DNA from: CAVTTH01 sp963737545
GTDB lineage: Bacteria; Verrucomicrobiota; Verrucomicrobiia; Chthoniobacterales; UBA10450
Reading direction: 5' to 3'
Length of the DNA: 64,000 nt
NCBI GenBank assembly: GCA_963737545.1
Contig: CAVTTH010000003.1
Coordinates: 1,426,001-1,490,000 of the forward strand
Below, piece after piece: positions 54,097-61,870 of the stretch. The notes under the pieces were generated by a model. The model did no database searches and was not told where the DNA came from. It saw nothing but the letters and a program-made list of their open reading frames with translations. The translations under genes and the position numbers were made by a program. The stretch's first letter is position 1. Each line of letters starts with the position of its first letter.

Positions 54097-54196
54097 AGAA
54101 GGTTGATGGAATCGTGAGCATTGTGTAGAAGCGGAAGCCGGTAAAGTGGAATTAGCGGACTCCGATCCACGACCAACGAATTAGGTTCGATCAACA

Positions 54197-54781
54197 ATGG
54201 CTCATCTGACCGAAAAGTTCCTCATTGCGTTCATTCCAGTTTTTGTGGCGATCGATCCCATCGGGCTGGTCGCACTCTTCATGGGACTCGGAACCGGCGC
54301 ATCGAGCGAACATCGAAAACGCCAGGCCATGCTCGGGATTCTGACGGGCCTCTGCGTCGCGGTCGGGTTCATCTTTCTGGGCAAGATTATATTTAACGCT
54401 CTCAATATCACGGTGGCGGACTTTCAGGTCGCAGGTGGATTAATCCTGCTTGGCTTGGCCGGACGCGAGCTGTTGGGCCTCGGAGCCAATGATCGCCGCG
54501 GCGGGGACGAGGAGTTTGGCGTGGTGCCGCTGGGTATGCCGCTCATTGCCGGTCCCGCGCTGTTGACCGCCCTTCTTATACTGATCGATACGGTCGGGGT
54601 CGTCTTCACGCTCATTTCGCTCCTCTTGAATCTCGCCCTTGTCGGTATCGCGCTTTGTAATGCCGAGCGCCTCGCGCGCTGGGTGGGGAAACAAGGACTT
54701 CGCGGTATTTCCAAGATCATCGCGCTCCTGCTTGCGGCGATCGCGGTGAGCCTGATCCGGCGTGGTTGGCAGGCGGCCTGA
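54197..54781 (+). CDS. MarC-family (UPF0056) integral membrane protein
   Basis: The 194-residue protein has the six-helix MarC plan with FIPVFVAIDPIGLVALFMGL at the start and the conserved FQVAGGLILLGLAGREL and VPLGMPLIAGPALL segments. Function in the family is unresolved; early links to multiple antibiotic resistance have not held up. A hairpin lies directly after it. Confidence 0.9.
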   Translation: MAHLTEKFLIAFIPVFVAIDPIGLVALFMGLGTGASSEHRKRQAMLGILTGLCVAVGFIFLGKIIFNALNITVADFQVAGGLILLGLAGRELLGLGANDRRGGDEEFGVVPLGMPLIAGPALLTALLILIDTVGVVFTLISLLLNLALVGIALCNAERLARWVGKQGLRGISKIIALLLAAIAVSLIRRGWQAA

Positions 54782-54793
54782 TCTAGTTGGGAC

Positions 54794-54818
54794 GCCTGCC
54801 CCTATTGACAGGGCAGGC
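54794..54818 (+). terminator. Hairpin between marC-like gene and hpnH
   Basis: GCCTGCCC pairs with GGGCAGGC around a 9-base loop. There is no T run behind it, so it may be an RNA-processing hairpin or a repeat rather than a full terminator. Confidence 0.4.
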
Positions 54819-54842
54819 CCCCTTGTTACTATCCTGCCACCT

Positions 54843-56132
54843 ATGAGGTTTCCTCTGGCCTTAACCACCAAAATCGCTGCGTACATCATTACGCAGAAGC
54901 TCCGCCGGACGAACAAGTTCGCCACGGTGCTCCAGCTCGAACCGTTGCATACTTGTAACCTGACCTGCACGGGATGCGGCCGGATTCGTGAGTATTCCAC
55001 GTCGCTTAAGGATATTATGAGCTTGGAGGATTGCCTCGGCGCGGCTCAGGAATGCAACGCGCCGATGGTCTCCATCTGCGGCGGTGAACCGCTCATTTAT
55101 CCGCAGATCGAGGCGCTGGTGGAAGGCTTGCTCGCGCAAAAACGGATCGTTTACATCTGCACGAATGCGATGTTCATGCGCAAGAAGATGCGCGAATGGC
55201 TTGCGACCCAGAATGAATCACGGTCCGCGTTTGTTGAATCGAAGATTGTTGAGCTGCTCGCAGCCGGATTGATCAACGCGAAGGAGGCCGAAGCGATTCG
55301 GCAGGGCCCGAAAGATCCGACGAAACCGACAATTGCGCCGAGCCTCTGGATGTATTGGAACGTCCATCTCGACGGCTTGGAACGGACGCACGATTTGATC
55401 GTCGAACGCGAAGGCGTCTTCAAGGAATGCATCCTCGCGATGAAGATGGCGAAGATGCTCGGCTACCAGGTCGCAACCAACACCACGATCTACAAGGAGA
55501 CCGACATGGCCGAGGTCGAGGAGATGTTTGATTTTCTTTCTGATCTCGGAGTGGACGGGCACACGATTTCGCCCGGCTACGAATACGACGCGGCCAAGAA
55601 GGACATGATCAAGCGGTTGAACTTGCAGCCGGAGAATTTCTTCCTCACGCGCAAGATGACGATCGAGAAGTTCAGCAAGATTGAGGAGTGGATGCAGCGT
55701 TATACATTTTTCGGCACGCCGATTTACTTCGAATTTCTCGCCGGCAAACGCGATCTGAGTTGCTCAGCCTGGGCGATCCCGACCCGCAATATTCGCGGCT
55801 GGAAGGGCCCATGTTATTTGATGACGGATGCGCACTATTCCAGTTACGCCGAGTTGCTCGAGAAGGTGGAATGGGACAAGTACGGTGTAGTTGATGGGGT
55901 AGCGAAGGATTCGCGCTGCGAAAACTGCATGGTGCATTGCGGCTACGAGCCAACCGCGAGCCTTGGCCTTCAAGCGCAACGCGGCGACACCTGGAAAAAT
56001 ATTCGCTTCAATTTCGGTCCCAAGCCGAAACCGACCGGTTTGGGCAGCGAGATCACAGCGTACAACGGCGTGACTTCCGGAAACGGACACCTCACTGGCA
56101 AGAAAGCCGAGCTGGCACAGCAGGCCTCCTAG
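54843..56132 (+). CDS. hpnH: Adenosyl-hopene transferase HpnH (radical SAM)
   Basis: HpnH joins a 5'-deoxyadenosyl radical to diploptene, opening the route to C35 hopanoids. The 429-residue protein has the radical SAM cluster CNLTCTGC (Cys38, Cys42, Cys45), GGEPLI, NVHLDGLERTHD, ISPGYEYDAA, PTRNIRGWKGPCYL and CENCMVHCGYEPTA. A segment of about 45 residues lies between the strand ICTNA and the HLDGL motif, where better-known HpnH proteins have a short link. ATG at 54843 follows the hairpin. It lies 5 bases before shc, forming an operon. Confidence 0.93.
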   Translation: MRFPLALTTKIAAYIITQKLRRTNKFATVLQLEPLHTCNLTCTGCGRIREYSTSLKDIMSLEDCLGAAQECNAPMVSICGGEPLIYPQIEALVEGLLAQKRIVYICTNAMFMRKKMREWLATQNESRSAFVESKIVELLAAGLINAKEAEAIRQGPKDPTKPTIAPSLWMYWNVHLDGLERTHDLIVEREGVFKECILAMKMAKMLGYQVATNTTIYKETDMAEVEEMFDFLSDLGVDGHTISPGYEYDAAKKDMIKRLNLQPENFFLTRKMTIEKFSKIEEWMQRYTFFGTPIYFEFLAGKRDLSCSAWAIPTRNIRGWKGPCYLMTDAHYSSYAELLEKVEWDKYGVVDGVAKDSRCENCMVHCGYEPTASLGLQAQRGDTWKNIRFNFGPKPKPTGLGSEITAYNGVTSGNGHLTGKKAELAQQAS

Positions 56133-56137
56133 CGAAA

Positions 56138-58135
56138 ATGCCTAATTCACCCGCGAATGTGATCGCGCTGCCGAGCGCCATCCCAGACGCCGCCTCGGCC
56201 TATCCGGCGTCAAATGCGGAACTCTCGGACGCGATTGCCCGCGCACAGGGAAATCTTTTGCGCCAGCAAAAGCCGGATGGCCATTGGGTCGGTGAGCTGC
56301 TCGTCGATAGCACGCTCTGCTCCGATTACGTGCTCTTCATGCACTGGGTTGGGAAAGTCGATGAAAAGCTGCAGGAACGCTGCGTTCGCCACATCCTGAA
56401 ACGGCAGCTGCCCGACGGCGGCTGGAACATTTATTACGGCGGTCCGAGCGAAATCAACGCTTCGGTCAAAGCCTACTTCGCTCTGAAGTTGGCGGGCTTT
56501 TCGCCGGACATGCCGTTTATGCAGGAGGCGCGTTCCAACATCATGCGCCTCGGCGGCATTCCGCGCATGAATACCTTCAGCAAACTTTATCTCGCGCTCC
56601 TTGGCCAGTTCCCCTGGCAATATCTGCCCGCCATCCCGGTCGAGATGATCCTGTTACCGGCGTGGGCGCCATTCAACATTTACAAAATGTCGTCGTGGAG
56701 CCGCGCCATGCTCGTGCCGCTCGCCATCATTAATCATTTCAAGCCGACGCGCGGACTGCCCGGGGATCGGCAACTGCATGAACTCTATCCGCTCGGCACG
56801 GAAAAGATGGATTTCACGATGGAGCGCGATCAGCGTTTCTTTACCTGGCGCAATTTCTTTCTACGGGCAGATCGTGCCTTGAAGATCGTTGATCGAATTC
56901 CATTCCGCCCGATGCGGCAATACGCGCTCGAAGAGGCCGAGCGCTGGATGGTAAAGCGGATTGGCGAGGGTAGCGACGGCCTGGCCGCCGTCTTCCCGGC
57001 GATGCTCAACGCGTTGATCGCGCTGCGGGCCTTTGGTTATTCCGAGAAGAATTCGGTCTACGCGAAGGCAGTGAAAGATTTCGAGGGCCTATTCGTGGAT
57101 GACCCAGACGACTTCCGCATTCAGCCGTGTCTTTCGCCAGTTTGGGATACGGCAATCAATGTTATCGCACTCGGCGAATCCGGTCTTCCGCCTGGGCACG
57201 AGGCGTTGCAAAAAGCGGCGGACTGGCTCGTCCAAAAAGAAGTGCGATTTCGTGGGGACTGGACGGTGAACAACCCCCATCCCGAGGCGAGCGGCTGGGC
57301 GTTCGAATACAACAACGTTTATTATCCGGACACGGACGATACCGCGATGGTGCTAATGGCGCTGCGGCTGGTGCGCCCGAATGATCCGGCCGGTGTTGAT
57401 GTTCTCTTTCAACGCGCTCTAAGCTGGCAGTTGAGTTTCCAGTGCCGCGACGGTGGCTGGGCCGCATTCGACAAGGAAGTGACGCAGCATTGGCTCGAAG
57501 ACATGCCGTTTGCGGATCACAACGCGATCTTGGATCCGACCTGCAGCGATCTCACCGCCCGAACGCTCGAGTTGCTCGGCTACATTGGCTTCAATGTGGA
57601 TCAGCGTAGCGTTCATCGCGCAATCCAATACCTGATCGACACGCAGGAAGACGACGGTTCGTGGTATGGGCGCTGGGGTGTGAATTACATATACGGGACG
57701 TGGCAGGTGCTGCGTGGTTTGCGCGCGATCGGGCAGGATATGCGCCAGGATTGGATTCTGCGCGGGCGCGACTGGATCGAAAGCTGTCAGAATGATGACG
57801 GTGGATGGGGCGAATCGTGCGCGTCGTACGAGAATCGCGCGCTCAAGGGCATGGGCGAGAGCACAGCCTCACAGACGGCGTGGGCATTAATGGGGCTTTG
57901 CGCCTGCGGCGATCTGGATCGGCCAAGCGTACAGCGCGGTTTACGTTTTCTACTTGGGTCACAACAACCCGACGGTTCCTGGGTTGAACCGCACATCACG
58001 GGGACTGGGTTTCCGGGCGTGTTCTATTTGAAATACGACATGTACCGCCAAAACTTCCCACTGCTCGCACTGGCAACCTACGTTAACTATCGAAGCGGGC
58101 TCGGGCACTATCCGAGTTTTCACCGCTGCCGGTAG
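56138..58135 (+). CDS. shc: Squalene-hopene cyclase
   Basis: The enzyme cyclises squalene to hopene at the membrane. The 665-residue protein shows the acid motif DTDD (Asp398, Asp400, Asp401), several QW repeats (QKPDGHWVGE, RQLPDGGWNIYYGG, CQNDDGGWGE, QQPDGSWVEPHIT) and the final TGFPGVFYLKYDMYRQNFPLLAL. ATG at 56138 was chosen because the longer frame runs backwards through hpnH. The product is the substrate of HpnH, encoded just upstream, so the two genes form a hopanoid operon. No squalene synthesis genes (hpnCDE) are in view. Confidence 0.97.
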   Translation: MPNSPANVIALPSAIPDAASAYPASNAELSDAIARAQGNLLRQQKPDGHWVGELLVDSTLCSDYVLFMHWVGKVDEKLQERCVRHILKRQLPDGGWNIYYGGPSEINASVKAYFALKLAGFSPDMPFMQEARSNIMRLGGIPRMNTFSKLYLALLGQFPWQYLPAIPVEMILLPAWAPFNIYKMSSWSRAMLVPLAIINHFKPTRGLPGDRQLHELYPLGTEKMDFTMERDQRFFTWRNFFLRADRALKIVDRIPFRPMRQYALEEAERWMVKRIGEGSDGLAAVFPAMLNALIALRAFGYSEKNSVYAKAVKDFEGLFVDDPDDFRIQPCLSPVWDTAINVIALGESGLPPGHEALQKAADWLVQKEVRFRGDWTVNNPHPEASGWAFEYNNVYYPDTDDTAMVLMALRLVRPNDPAGVDVLFQRALSWQLSFQCRDGGWAAFDKEVTQHWLEDMPFADHNAILDPTCSDLTARTLELLGYIGFNVDQRSVHRAIQYLIDTQEDDGSWYGRWGVNYIYGTWQVLRGLRAIGQDMRQDWILRGRDWIESCQNDDGGWGESCASYENRALKGMGESTASQTAWALMGLCACGDLDRPSVQRGLRFLLGSQQPDGSWVEPHITGTGFPGVFYLKYDMYRQNFPLLALATYVNYRSGLGHYPSFHRCR

Positions 58136-58153
58136 GCGATAGTCCGACGAAAT

Positions 58154-58176
58154 GGGACGACACAGAGGTCGTCCCT
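58154..58176 (+). terminator. Hairpin after shc
   Basis: GGGACGAC pairs with GTCGTCCC around a 7-base loop, 18 bases after the shc stop. It has no strong T run, and resembles short palindromes at other gene ends in this window. Confidence 0.5.
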
Positions 58177-58232
58177 CCAAAGCGGAAAAATAAAACCTGC
58201 CCCCGGGCAAGATTCGATCTAACTGTACTATT

Positions 58233-58832
58233 ATGGCATACGAATTACCGAAACTTCCTTACGCCAACGACGCGCTCGAACCGCACATCGACGCGCGCAC
58301 GATGGAAATCCATCACGACAAACATCATCAGGCTTACATCACCAACCTGAACAAAGCTCTCGAAGGCAAACCGGAGCTGGCTGCCAAATCGGTCGAGGAC
58401 CTGATCGCCAATCTCAATGCCGTGCCGGAAGACATCCGCATGGCGGTTCGTAACAACGGCGGCGGTCATGCGAACCACTCCTTCTTTTGGAAAATCATGG
58501 GGCCGAAAGCGGGTGGCGCGCCATCTGGCAAACTTGCCGATGACATCAAATCGACTTTCGGCAGCTTCGACGCCTTCAAGGAGAAACTTGCGGACGCCGG
58601 GGTCAAACGTTTCGGCAGCGGTTGGGCGTGGTTGGTCAAGAACAAGAGTGGCAAACTCGAAATCATATCGACTGCGAATCAGGACAGCCCGCTGATGGAC
58701 GGGAACAAGCCGATCCTCGGCGTCGATGTTTGGGAACACGCCTATTATCTCAATTACCAAAACCGCCGGCCGGATTACCTCAAGGCGTGGTGGAACGTGG
58801 TGAATTGGGACGCGGTCGCGAAGAACTATTAA
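58233..58832 (+). CDS. sodA: Superoxide dismutase, Mn/Fe family (probably Mn)
   Basis: The enzyme removes superoxide. The 199-residue protein has the metal ligands in MEIHHDKHHQAYI, GGHANHSFFWKIM and DVWEHAYYLNYQNRRPDYL. The ANQDSP segment (Gln-Asp) and GPKAGG favour manganese, though cambialistic forms cannot be excluded. No signal peptide, so it is cytoplasmic. It is followed by a palindromic repeat and dapL. Confidence 0.93.
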   Translation: MAYELPKLPYANDALEPHIDARTMEIHHDKHHQAYITNLNKALEGKPELAAKSVEDLIANLNAVPEDIRMAVRNNGGGHANHSFFWKIMGPKAGGAPSGKLADDIKSTFGSFDAFKEKLADAGVKRFGSGWAWLVKNKSGKLEIISTANQDSPLMDGNKPILGVDVWEHAYYLNYQNRRPDYLKAWWNVVNWDAVAKNY

Positions 58833-58839
58833 TAGCAAT

Positions 58840-58906
58840 CTGTAGCGGCGGTCTCTGACCGTCGCACAAGTAAAATGCCGCCGACGGTCAGAGACCGCCG
58901 CTACAA
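58840..58906. repeat. GTAGCGGCGGTC...GACCGCCGCTACAA inverted repeat
   Basis: This is the cleanest copy of the family (ctgtagcggcggtctctgaccgtcgc ... gacggtcagagaccgccgctacaa), between sodA and dapL. Confidence 0.8.
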
Positions 58907-58943
58907 CGCTTCGCTTCCGTGAAGGCGGCAGGTGCGACGAATC

Positions 58944-60176
58944 ATGGCTTACCTCAACGAAAACTATCTCAAGCTTCAAGCTGGATATCTCTTCCCGGAA
59001 ATTGCGCGTCGGGTGCGCGATTTTTGTGAGGCGAATCCCGCGGCCGCTCAGCGATTGATCCGGTGTGGCATCGGCGACGTCACCGAGCCATTGCCCGCCG
59101 CTGCCATCGCGGCGATGCACAAGGCGGTCGATGAGCTCAGCGTCCGCGAAACGTTTCGCGGTTACGGGCACGAACAGGGCTACGAATTCTTGCGCGCGAA
59201 AATTGCGCAGTTCGATTATCGCGAGCGCGGTGTTGAGATTGCAGAGGACGAAATTTTTTTGTCCGACGGTTCGAAATGTGATTGTGGTCACATTCTCGAT
59301 ATTCTCGGCGACCAAAACAAAATTGCGATAACGGATCCGGTTTACCCGGTCTATGTCGATACGAACGTGATGGCGGGGCACACCGGTGCCGCAGACGCCG
59401 ATGGCCGTTACGCAGGGATCGTCTATCTGCCGTGCAACGCTACAAACCGTTTCGTTCCGCAACCACCCGCTGAACATGTCGACCTGGTCTATCTTTGTTT
59501 TCCGAACAATCCAACCGGCGCGGTCGCCTCTCGCACGCAGCTGGCGCGCTGGGTGGAATACGCGCGCAAGCACGACGCGATCCTGCTCTTTGACGCTGCC
59601 TACGAGGGATACATTAGCGATCCGGAGATTCCGCATTCCATTTTTGAAATTCCGGGTGCGCGCGACTGTGCCATCGAGTTTCGTAGTTTCTCGAAGACGG
59701 GCGGGTTCACCGGCGTGCGCTGCGGTTTCACGGTCGTGTCCAAAACGCTGCTCGCGCGAACGGAAGATGGCCGCAAGCTGCCGCTGCACCCGCTCTGGCA
59801 TCGGCGCTGGAGCACGAAAGCGAACGGCGTCAGCTATCCGGTGCAGCGCGGGGCCGAAGCGCTTTACAGCGCGGAAGGCCGGGCGCAGGTGCACTCTCTC
59901 ATCGAACACTACATGGGGAACGCGCGCATTTTGAGCGATGCCGCCCGCCGCAAGGGGTTGGCGGTTTTTGGCGGAGTGAACGCTCCTTATATCTGGGTGA
60001 AAACTCCGCTTGGCCTAACGAGCTGGCAAATGTTTGACCGGATGCTGCAGGATATGAATGTTGTCATCACGCCCGGAAGCGGTTTCGGATCGGAGGGTGA
60101 AGGGTACATTCGCATCTCAGCCTTTAACAGCCGGGCTAACGCCGAGGAAGTGGCGCGGCGGCTGCAAAACCTGTAG
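58944..60176 (+). CDS. dapL: LL-diaminopimelate aminotransferase
   Basis: DapL converts tetrahydrodipicolinate directly to LL-diaminopimelate for lysine and cell-wall synthesis. The 410-residue PLP enzyme has RCGIGDVTEPLP, the SDGSKCDCGHI segment, YLCFPNNPTGAV, LLFDAAYEGYI, the PLP lysine in FRSFSKTGGFTGVRCGF and a final TPGSGFGSEGEGYIRISAF. It matches the DapL subgroup common in Verrucomicrobiota, Chlamydiae, cyanobacteria and plants. ATG at 58944 starts the homology. The stop TAG belongs to the following repeat. Confidence 0.95.
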   Translation: MAYLNENYLKLQAGYLFPEIARRVRDFCEANPAAAQRLIRCGIGDVTEPLPAAAIAAMHKAVDELSVRETFRGYGHEQGYEFLRAKIAQFDYRERGVEIAEDEIFLSDGSKCDCGHILDILGDQNKIAITDPVYPVYVDTNVMAGHTGAADADGRYAGIVYLPCNATNRFVPQPPAEHVDLVYLCFPNNPTGAVASRTQLARWVEYARKHDAILLFDAAYEGYISDPEIPHSIFEIPGARDCAIEFRSFSKTGGFTGVRCGFTVVSKTLLARTEDGRKLPLHPLWHRRWSTKANGVSYPVQRGAEALYSAEGRAQVHSLIEHYMGNARILSDAARRKGLAVFGGVNAPYIWVKTPLGLTSWQMFDRMLQDMNVVITPGSGFGSEGEGYIRISAFNSRANAEEVARRLQNL

Positions 60177-60249
60177 CCGCGGCCCTGTGAGCCGCGTCGG
60201 ACAGTCGCCGCTGTTCAATTTCTCGCGACTCGTCGAGACGCGGCTACAG
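60171..60249. repeat. Repeat with perfect ends CTGTAGCCGCG / CGCGGCTACAG
   Basis: A 79-base element with perfect 11-base terminal inverted repeats. Its first 6 bases are the last dapL codon and the stop TAG (60174-60176). It looks like a miniature mobile element or REP-type palindrome. Confidence 0.75.
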
Positions 60250-60298
60250 ATGCTTGTCGGGCGGCGAGAGGTGCGTAAGGTGGCTGCTTCGTAAGAAG

Positions 60299-60784
60299 GT
60301 GAGTGTGTCCGGCCAGAATCAAAATCTTCCGCAACTCTACCGCTTTTGTTTCCTGATGACGGGCGATGCAGGCAAGGCGCAGGAAGCATTTCGATCGACC
60401 GTCCGCGAAGCCGCGCGGCGCGCGGCTGACGGTGAAGCTTCGCCTGACCGTTTCTGGTTTTATCGGGAAGCTCGCTGGCGTTGCCTGGCCGTGGGCGATG
60501 AGGGAATTCAAGCCGAGCAGGTCGAGATGGAGGAGGCGGACCTCTCAGCCGACGCTGCTGAGCAGCTGAAAAGGCTCGACGTCAATCAACTGGCGATCTG
60601 GATCGCCGGCGCTCCCGAGCCGCAACGGAGCGCACTCGCTCTTTATTACATCGATGAGTTTGATCATCGCGAGCTGCTGACGTTATTGGAGATGAAGGTC
60701 ACAGAACTTTCGGGGCTCCTCGCGCAGGCGCGCCGGCAGTTTCAGGCGTGGCTCGATGCCGTGGTGCAGATCGAAGCCCAATGA
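60299..60784 (+). CDS. ECF-type sigma-factor-like protein
   Basis: The protein of about 161 residues is short for an ECF sigma factor. A region-2-like start (YRFCFLMTGDAGKAQEAFRSTVREAARRAADG) is followed by a clear region-4-like helix-turn-helix (APEPQRSALALYYIDEFDHRELLTLLEMKVTELSGLLAQARRQF). Region 2 is weak. GTG at 60299 sits after an AAGAAG-like ribosome site; upstream TTG (60254) seems too long. It is coupled by a 4-base overlap to a membrane protein that could be its anti-sigma partner. Target genes are unknown. Confidence 0.65.
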   Translation: MSVSGQNQNLPQLYRFCFLMTGDAGKAQEAFRSTVREAARRAADGEASPDRFWFYREARWRCLAVGDEGIQAEQVEMEEADLSADAAEQLKRLDVNQLAIWIAGAPEPQRSALALYYIDEFDHRELLTLLEMKVTELSGLLAQARRQFQAWLDAVVQIEAQ

Positions 60785-61569
60785 ATCGGATTTTCGCTTC
60801 CCGCCAGCAGCGCGCTCTGCCTCATTGCGCGCCTTTTTCCGATACGCGCGTTCCCGATCGCGCCATGCGGGTGGCTGTGCATCGTGCGCGCAAGGCAAAG
60901 GCGACGACAGAAAGTTTTTCCTGGCAGCAGAACTTTGACCGCGCCGCTGCAGGACTGATCCGTGCGATTCCTATTCCTCCGGAGATTTCCGAGTGGTTTG
61001 CCAATGAGAAATTGCTGACACCCCCGGGCAAACTCAGTTGGAAAAAGATCGGGCGCAATCCGGTGACGATCGCGATCGCGCTGGCTCTCCTCGTCATCGC
61101 GGGCATTTTCGCGCTCAAGCTTCACGAGAGAATGCAGGATTTCCCCGGCTCCGCCACGGCGCGGAACCTCTTGACCATCGCTAGCTCCACCCGGTCGATC
61201 CTTCTTGATCCGGTGAAAACAAATGCGGGGGCGTTGAGTGATTTGTTTTTTATGAAGCACCGGCTCGAACATTACGACGTGCCCCCGGAATTCGCGGATT
61301 TTCATGCCCTCGGTTGCCGGGTCTTCGACGACGACGAGGGGCATCGCGTCGCTCAGATTTGGGTGGTCGAAAAGCGGATGCAATTCTTTTTGTTCCCGGC
61401 GGAAAAAACTCTAAAGGAAGGCGAAGCCCCCGATTTTTCTGGTTGGCGTTACGTCGAGCAGGAAGGCTGGACCGGCGTTGTGCAACAACGCAACGGCGTC
61501 TGCTTTATGGCGACATTGCGCGGCAAGAAAAAAGACCTCGCGCCGTATCTGCTGAAGTCGCAAAATTAG
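60781..61569 (+). CDS. Single-pass membrane protein, possible anti-sigma partner
   Basis: The 262-residue protein has a cytoplasmic N-terminal part of about 95 residues, one membrane helix (TIAIALALLVIAGIFAL, about residues 100-116) and a larger outer part (ALGCRVFDDDEGHRVAQIWVVEKRMQFFLFPAEKTL) with unknown fold. Gene coupling and topology fit an anti-sigma factor, but no zinc-binding HxxxCxxC motif is visible, so this is inference. ATG at 60781 overlaps the sigma-like stop. Confidence 0.55.
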   Translation: MNRIFASRQQRALPHCAPFSDTRVPDRAMRVAVHRARKAKATTESFSWQQNFDRAAAGLIRAIPIPPEISEWFANEKLLTPPGKLSWKKIGRNPVTIAIALALLVIAGIFALKLHERMQDFPGSATARNLLTIASSTRSILLDPVKTNAGALSDLFFMKHRLEHYDVPPEFADFHALGCRVFDDDEGHRVAQIWVVEKRMQFFLFPAEKTLKEGEAPDFSGWRYVEQEGWTGVVQQRNGVCFMATLRGKKKDLAPYLLKSQN

Positions 61570-61628
61570 CTGAGGTCGACCGGCGGCGTTGACACATCCC
61601 ATCGCTCCGCTGAATTTCCCGCCGCACG

Positions 61629-61690
61629 CCACAGATAGCTCAGTGGTAGAGCAGCCCCGAAAGCATTCGGGGTTGATCGGGTTATCTGAG
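61629..61690 (+). pseudogene. tRNA-like remnant
   Basis: The D arm gctcagtggtagagc is identical to that of the real tRNA-Met 91 bases away. CAGATA (61632-61637) pairs with TATCTG (61683-61688), and CCCCGAA pairs with TTCGGGG, but there is no T arm and no normal anticodon loop. It looks like a degraded or rearranged tRNA gene. Confidence 0.5.
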
Positions 61691-61719
61691 GAACGTGGAG
61701 ACAGGAAATTGTTTTGAAT

Positions 61720-61791
61720 GCCAGGGTAGCTCAGTGGTAGAGCAGGGGACTCATAAGCCCTTGGTCGGGAGTTCAACTCTCCCCCCTGGCA
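61720..61791 (+). tRNA. tRNA-Met(CAT)
   Basis: The acceptor stem GCCAGGG pairs with CCCTGGC, the D arm is GCTC...GAGC, the anticodon loop is CTCATAA and the T arm is GGGAG-TTCAACT-CTCCC. The last pair of the anticodon stem is an A-G mismatch. CAT could also be a tRNA-Ile(k2C), but the loop and T arm fit elongator Met better. CCA is not encoded. Confidence 0.9.
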
Positions 61792-61806
61792 CTCCGTTTA
61801 TTTCGA

Positions 61807-61838
61807 CGTTGGATGTTGAACGTTGAGCGTTGGACGTT
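61807..61838 (+). repeat. Tandem heptamers CGTTGGA/TGTTGAA/CGTTGAG
   Basis: Four degenerate heptamers and a partial fifth (cgttgga tgttgaa cgttgag cgttgga cgtt) lie between tRNA-Met and the next gene. Runs of this kind are simple intergenic repeats with no known role. Confidence 0.6.
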
Positions 61839-61870
61839 TTCAATCGGGTAGCTCACTGCGTTCCTGGTCG

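Noticed and set aside
58245..59909. 554-residue open frame antisense to sodA and dapL
   Set aside because: It crosses two well-supported plus-strand genes and a repeat, and has no known motif.
61720..61791. tRNA-Ile with a CAT anticodon
   Set aside because: The anticodon could be modified to lysidine, but the D and T arms fit elongator Met better; kept as Met with reduced certainty.
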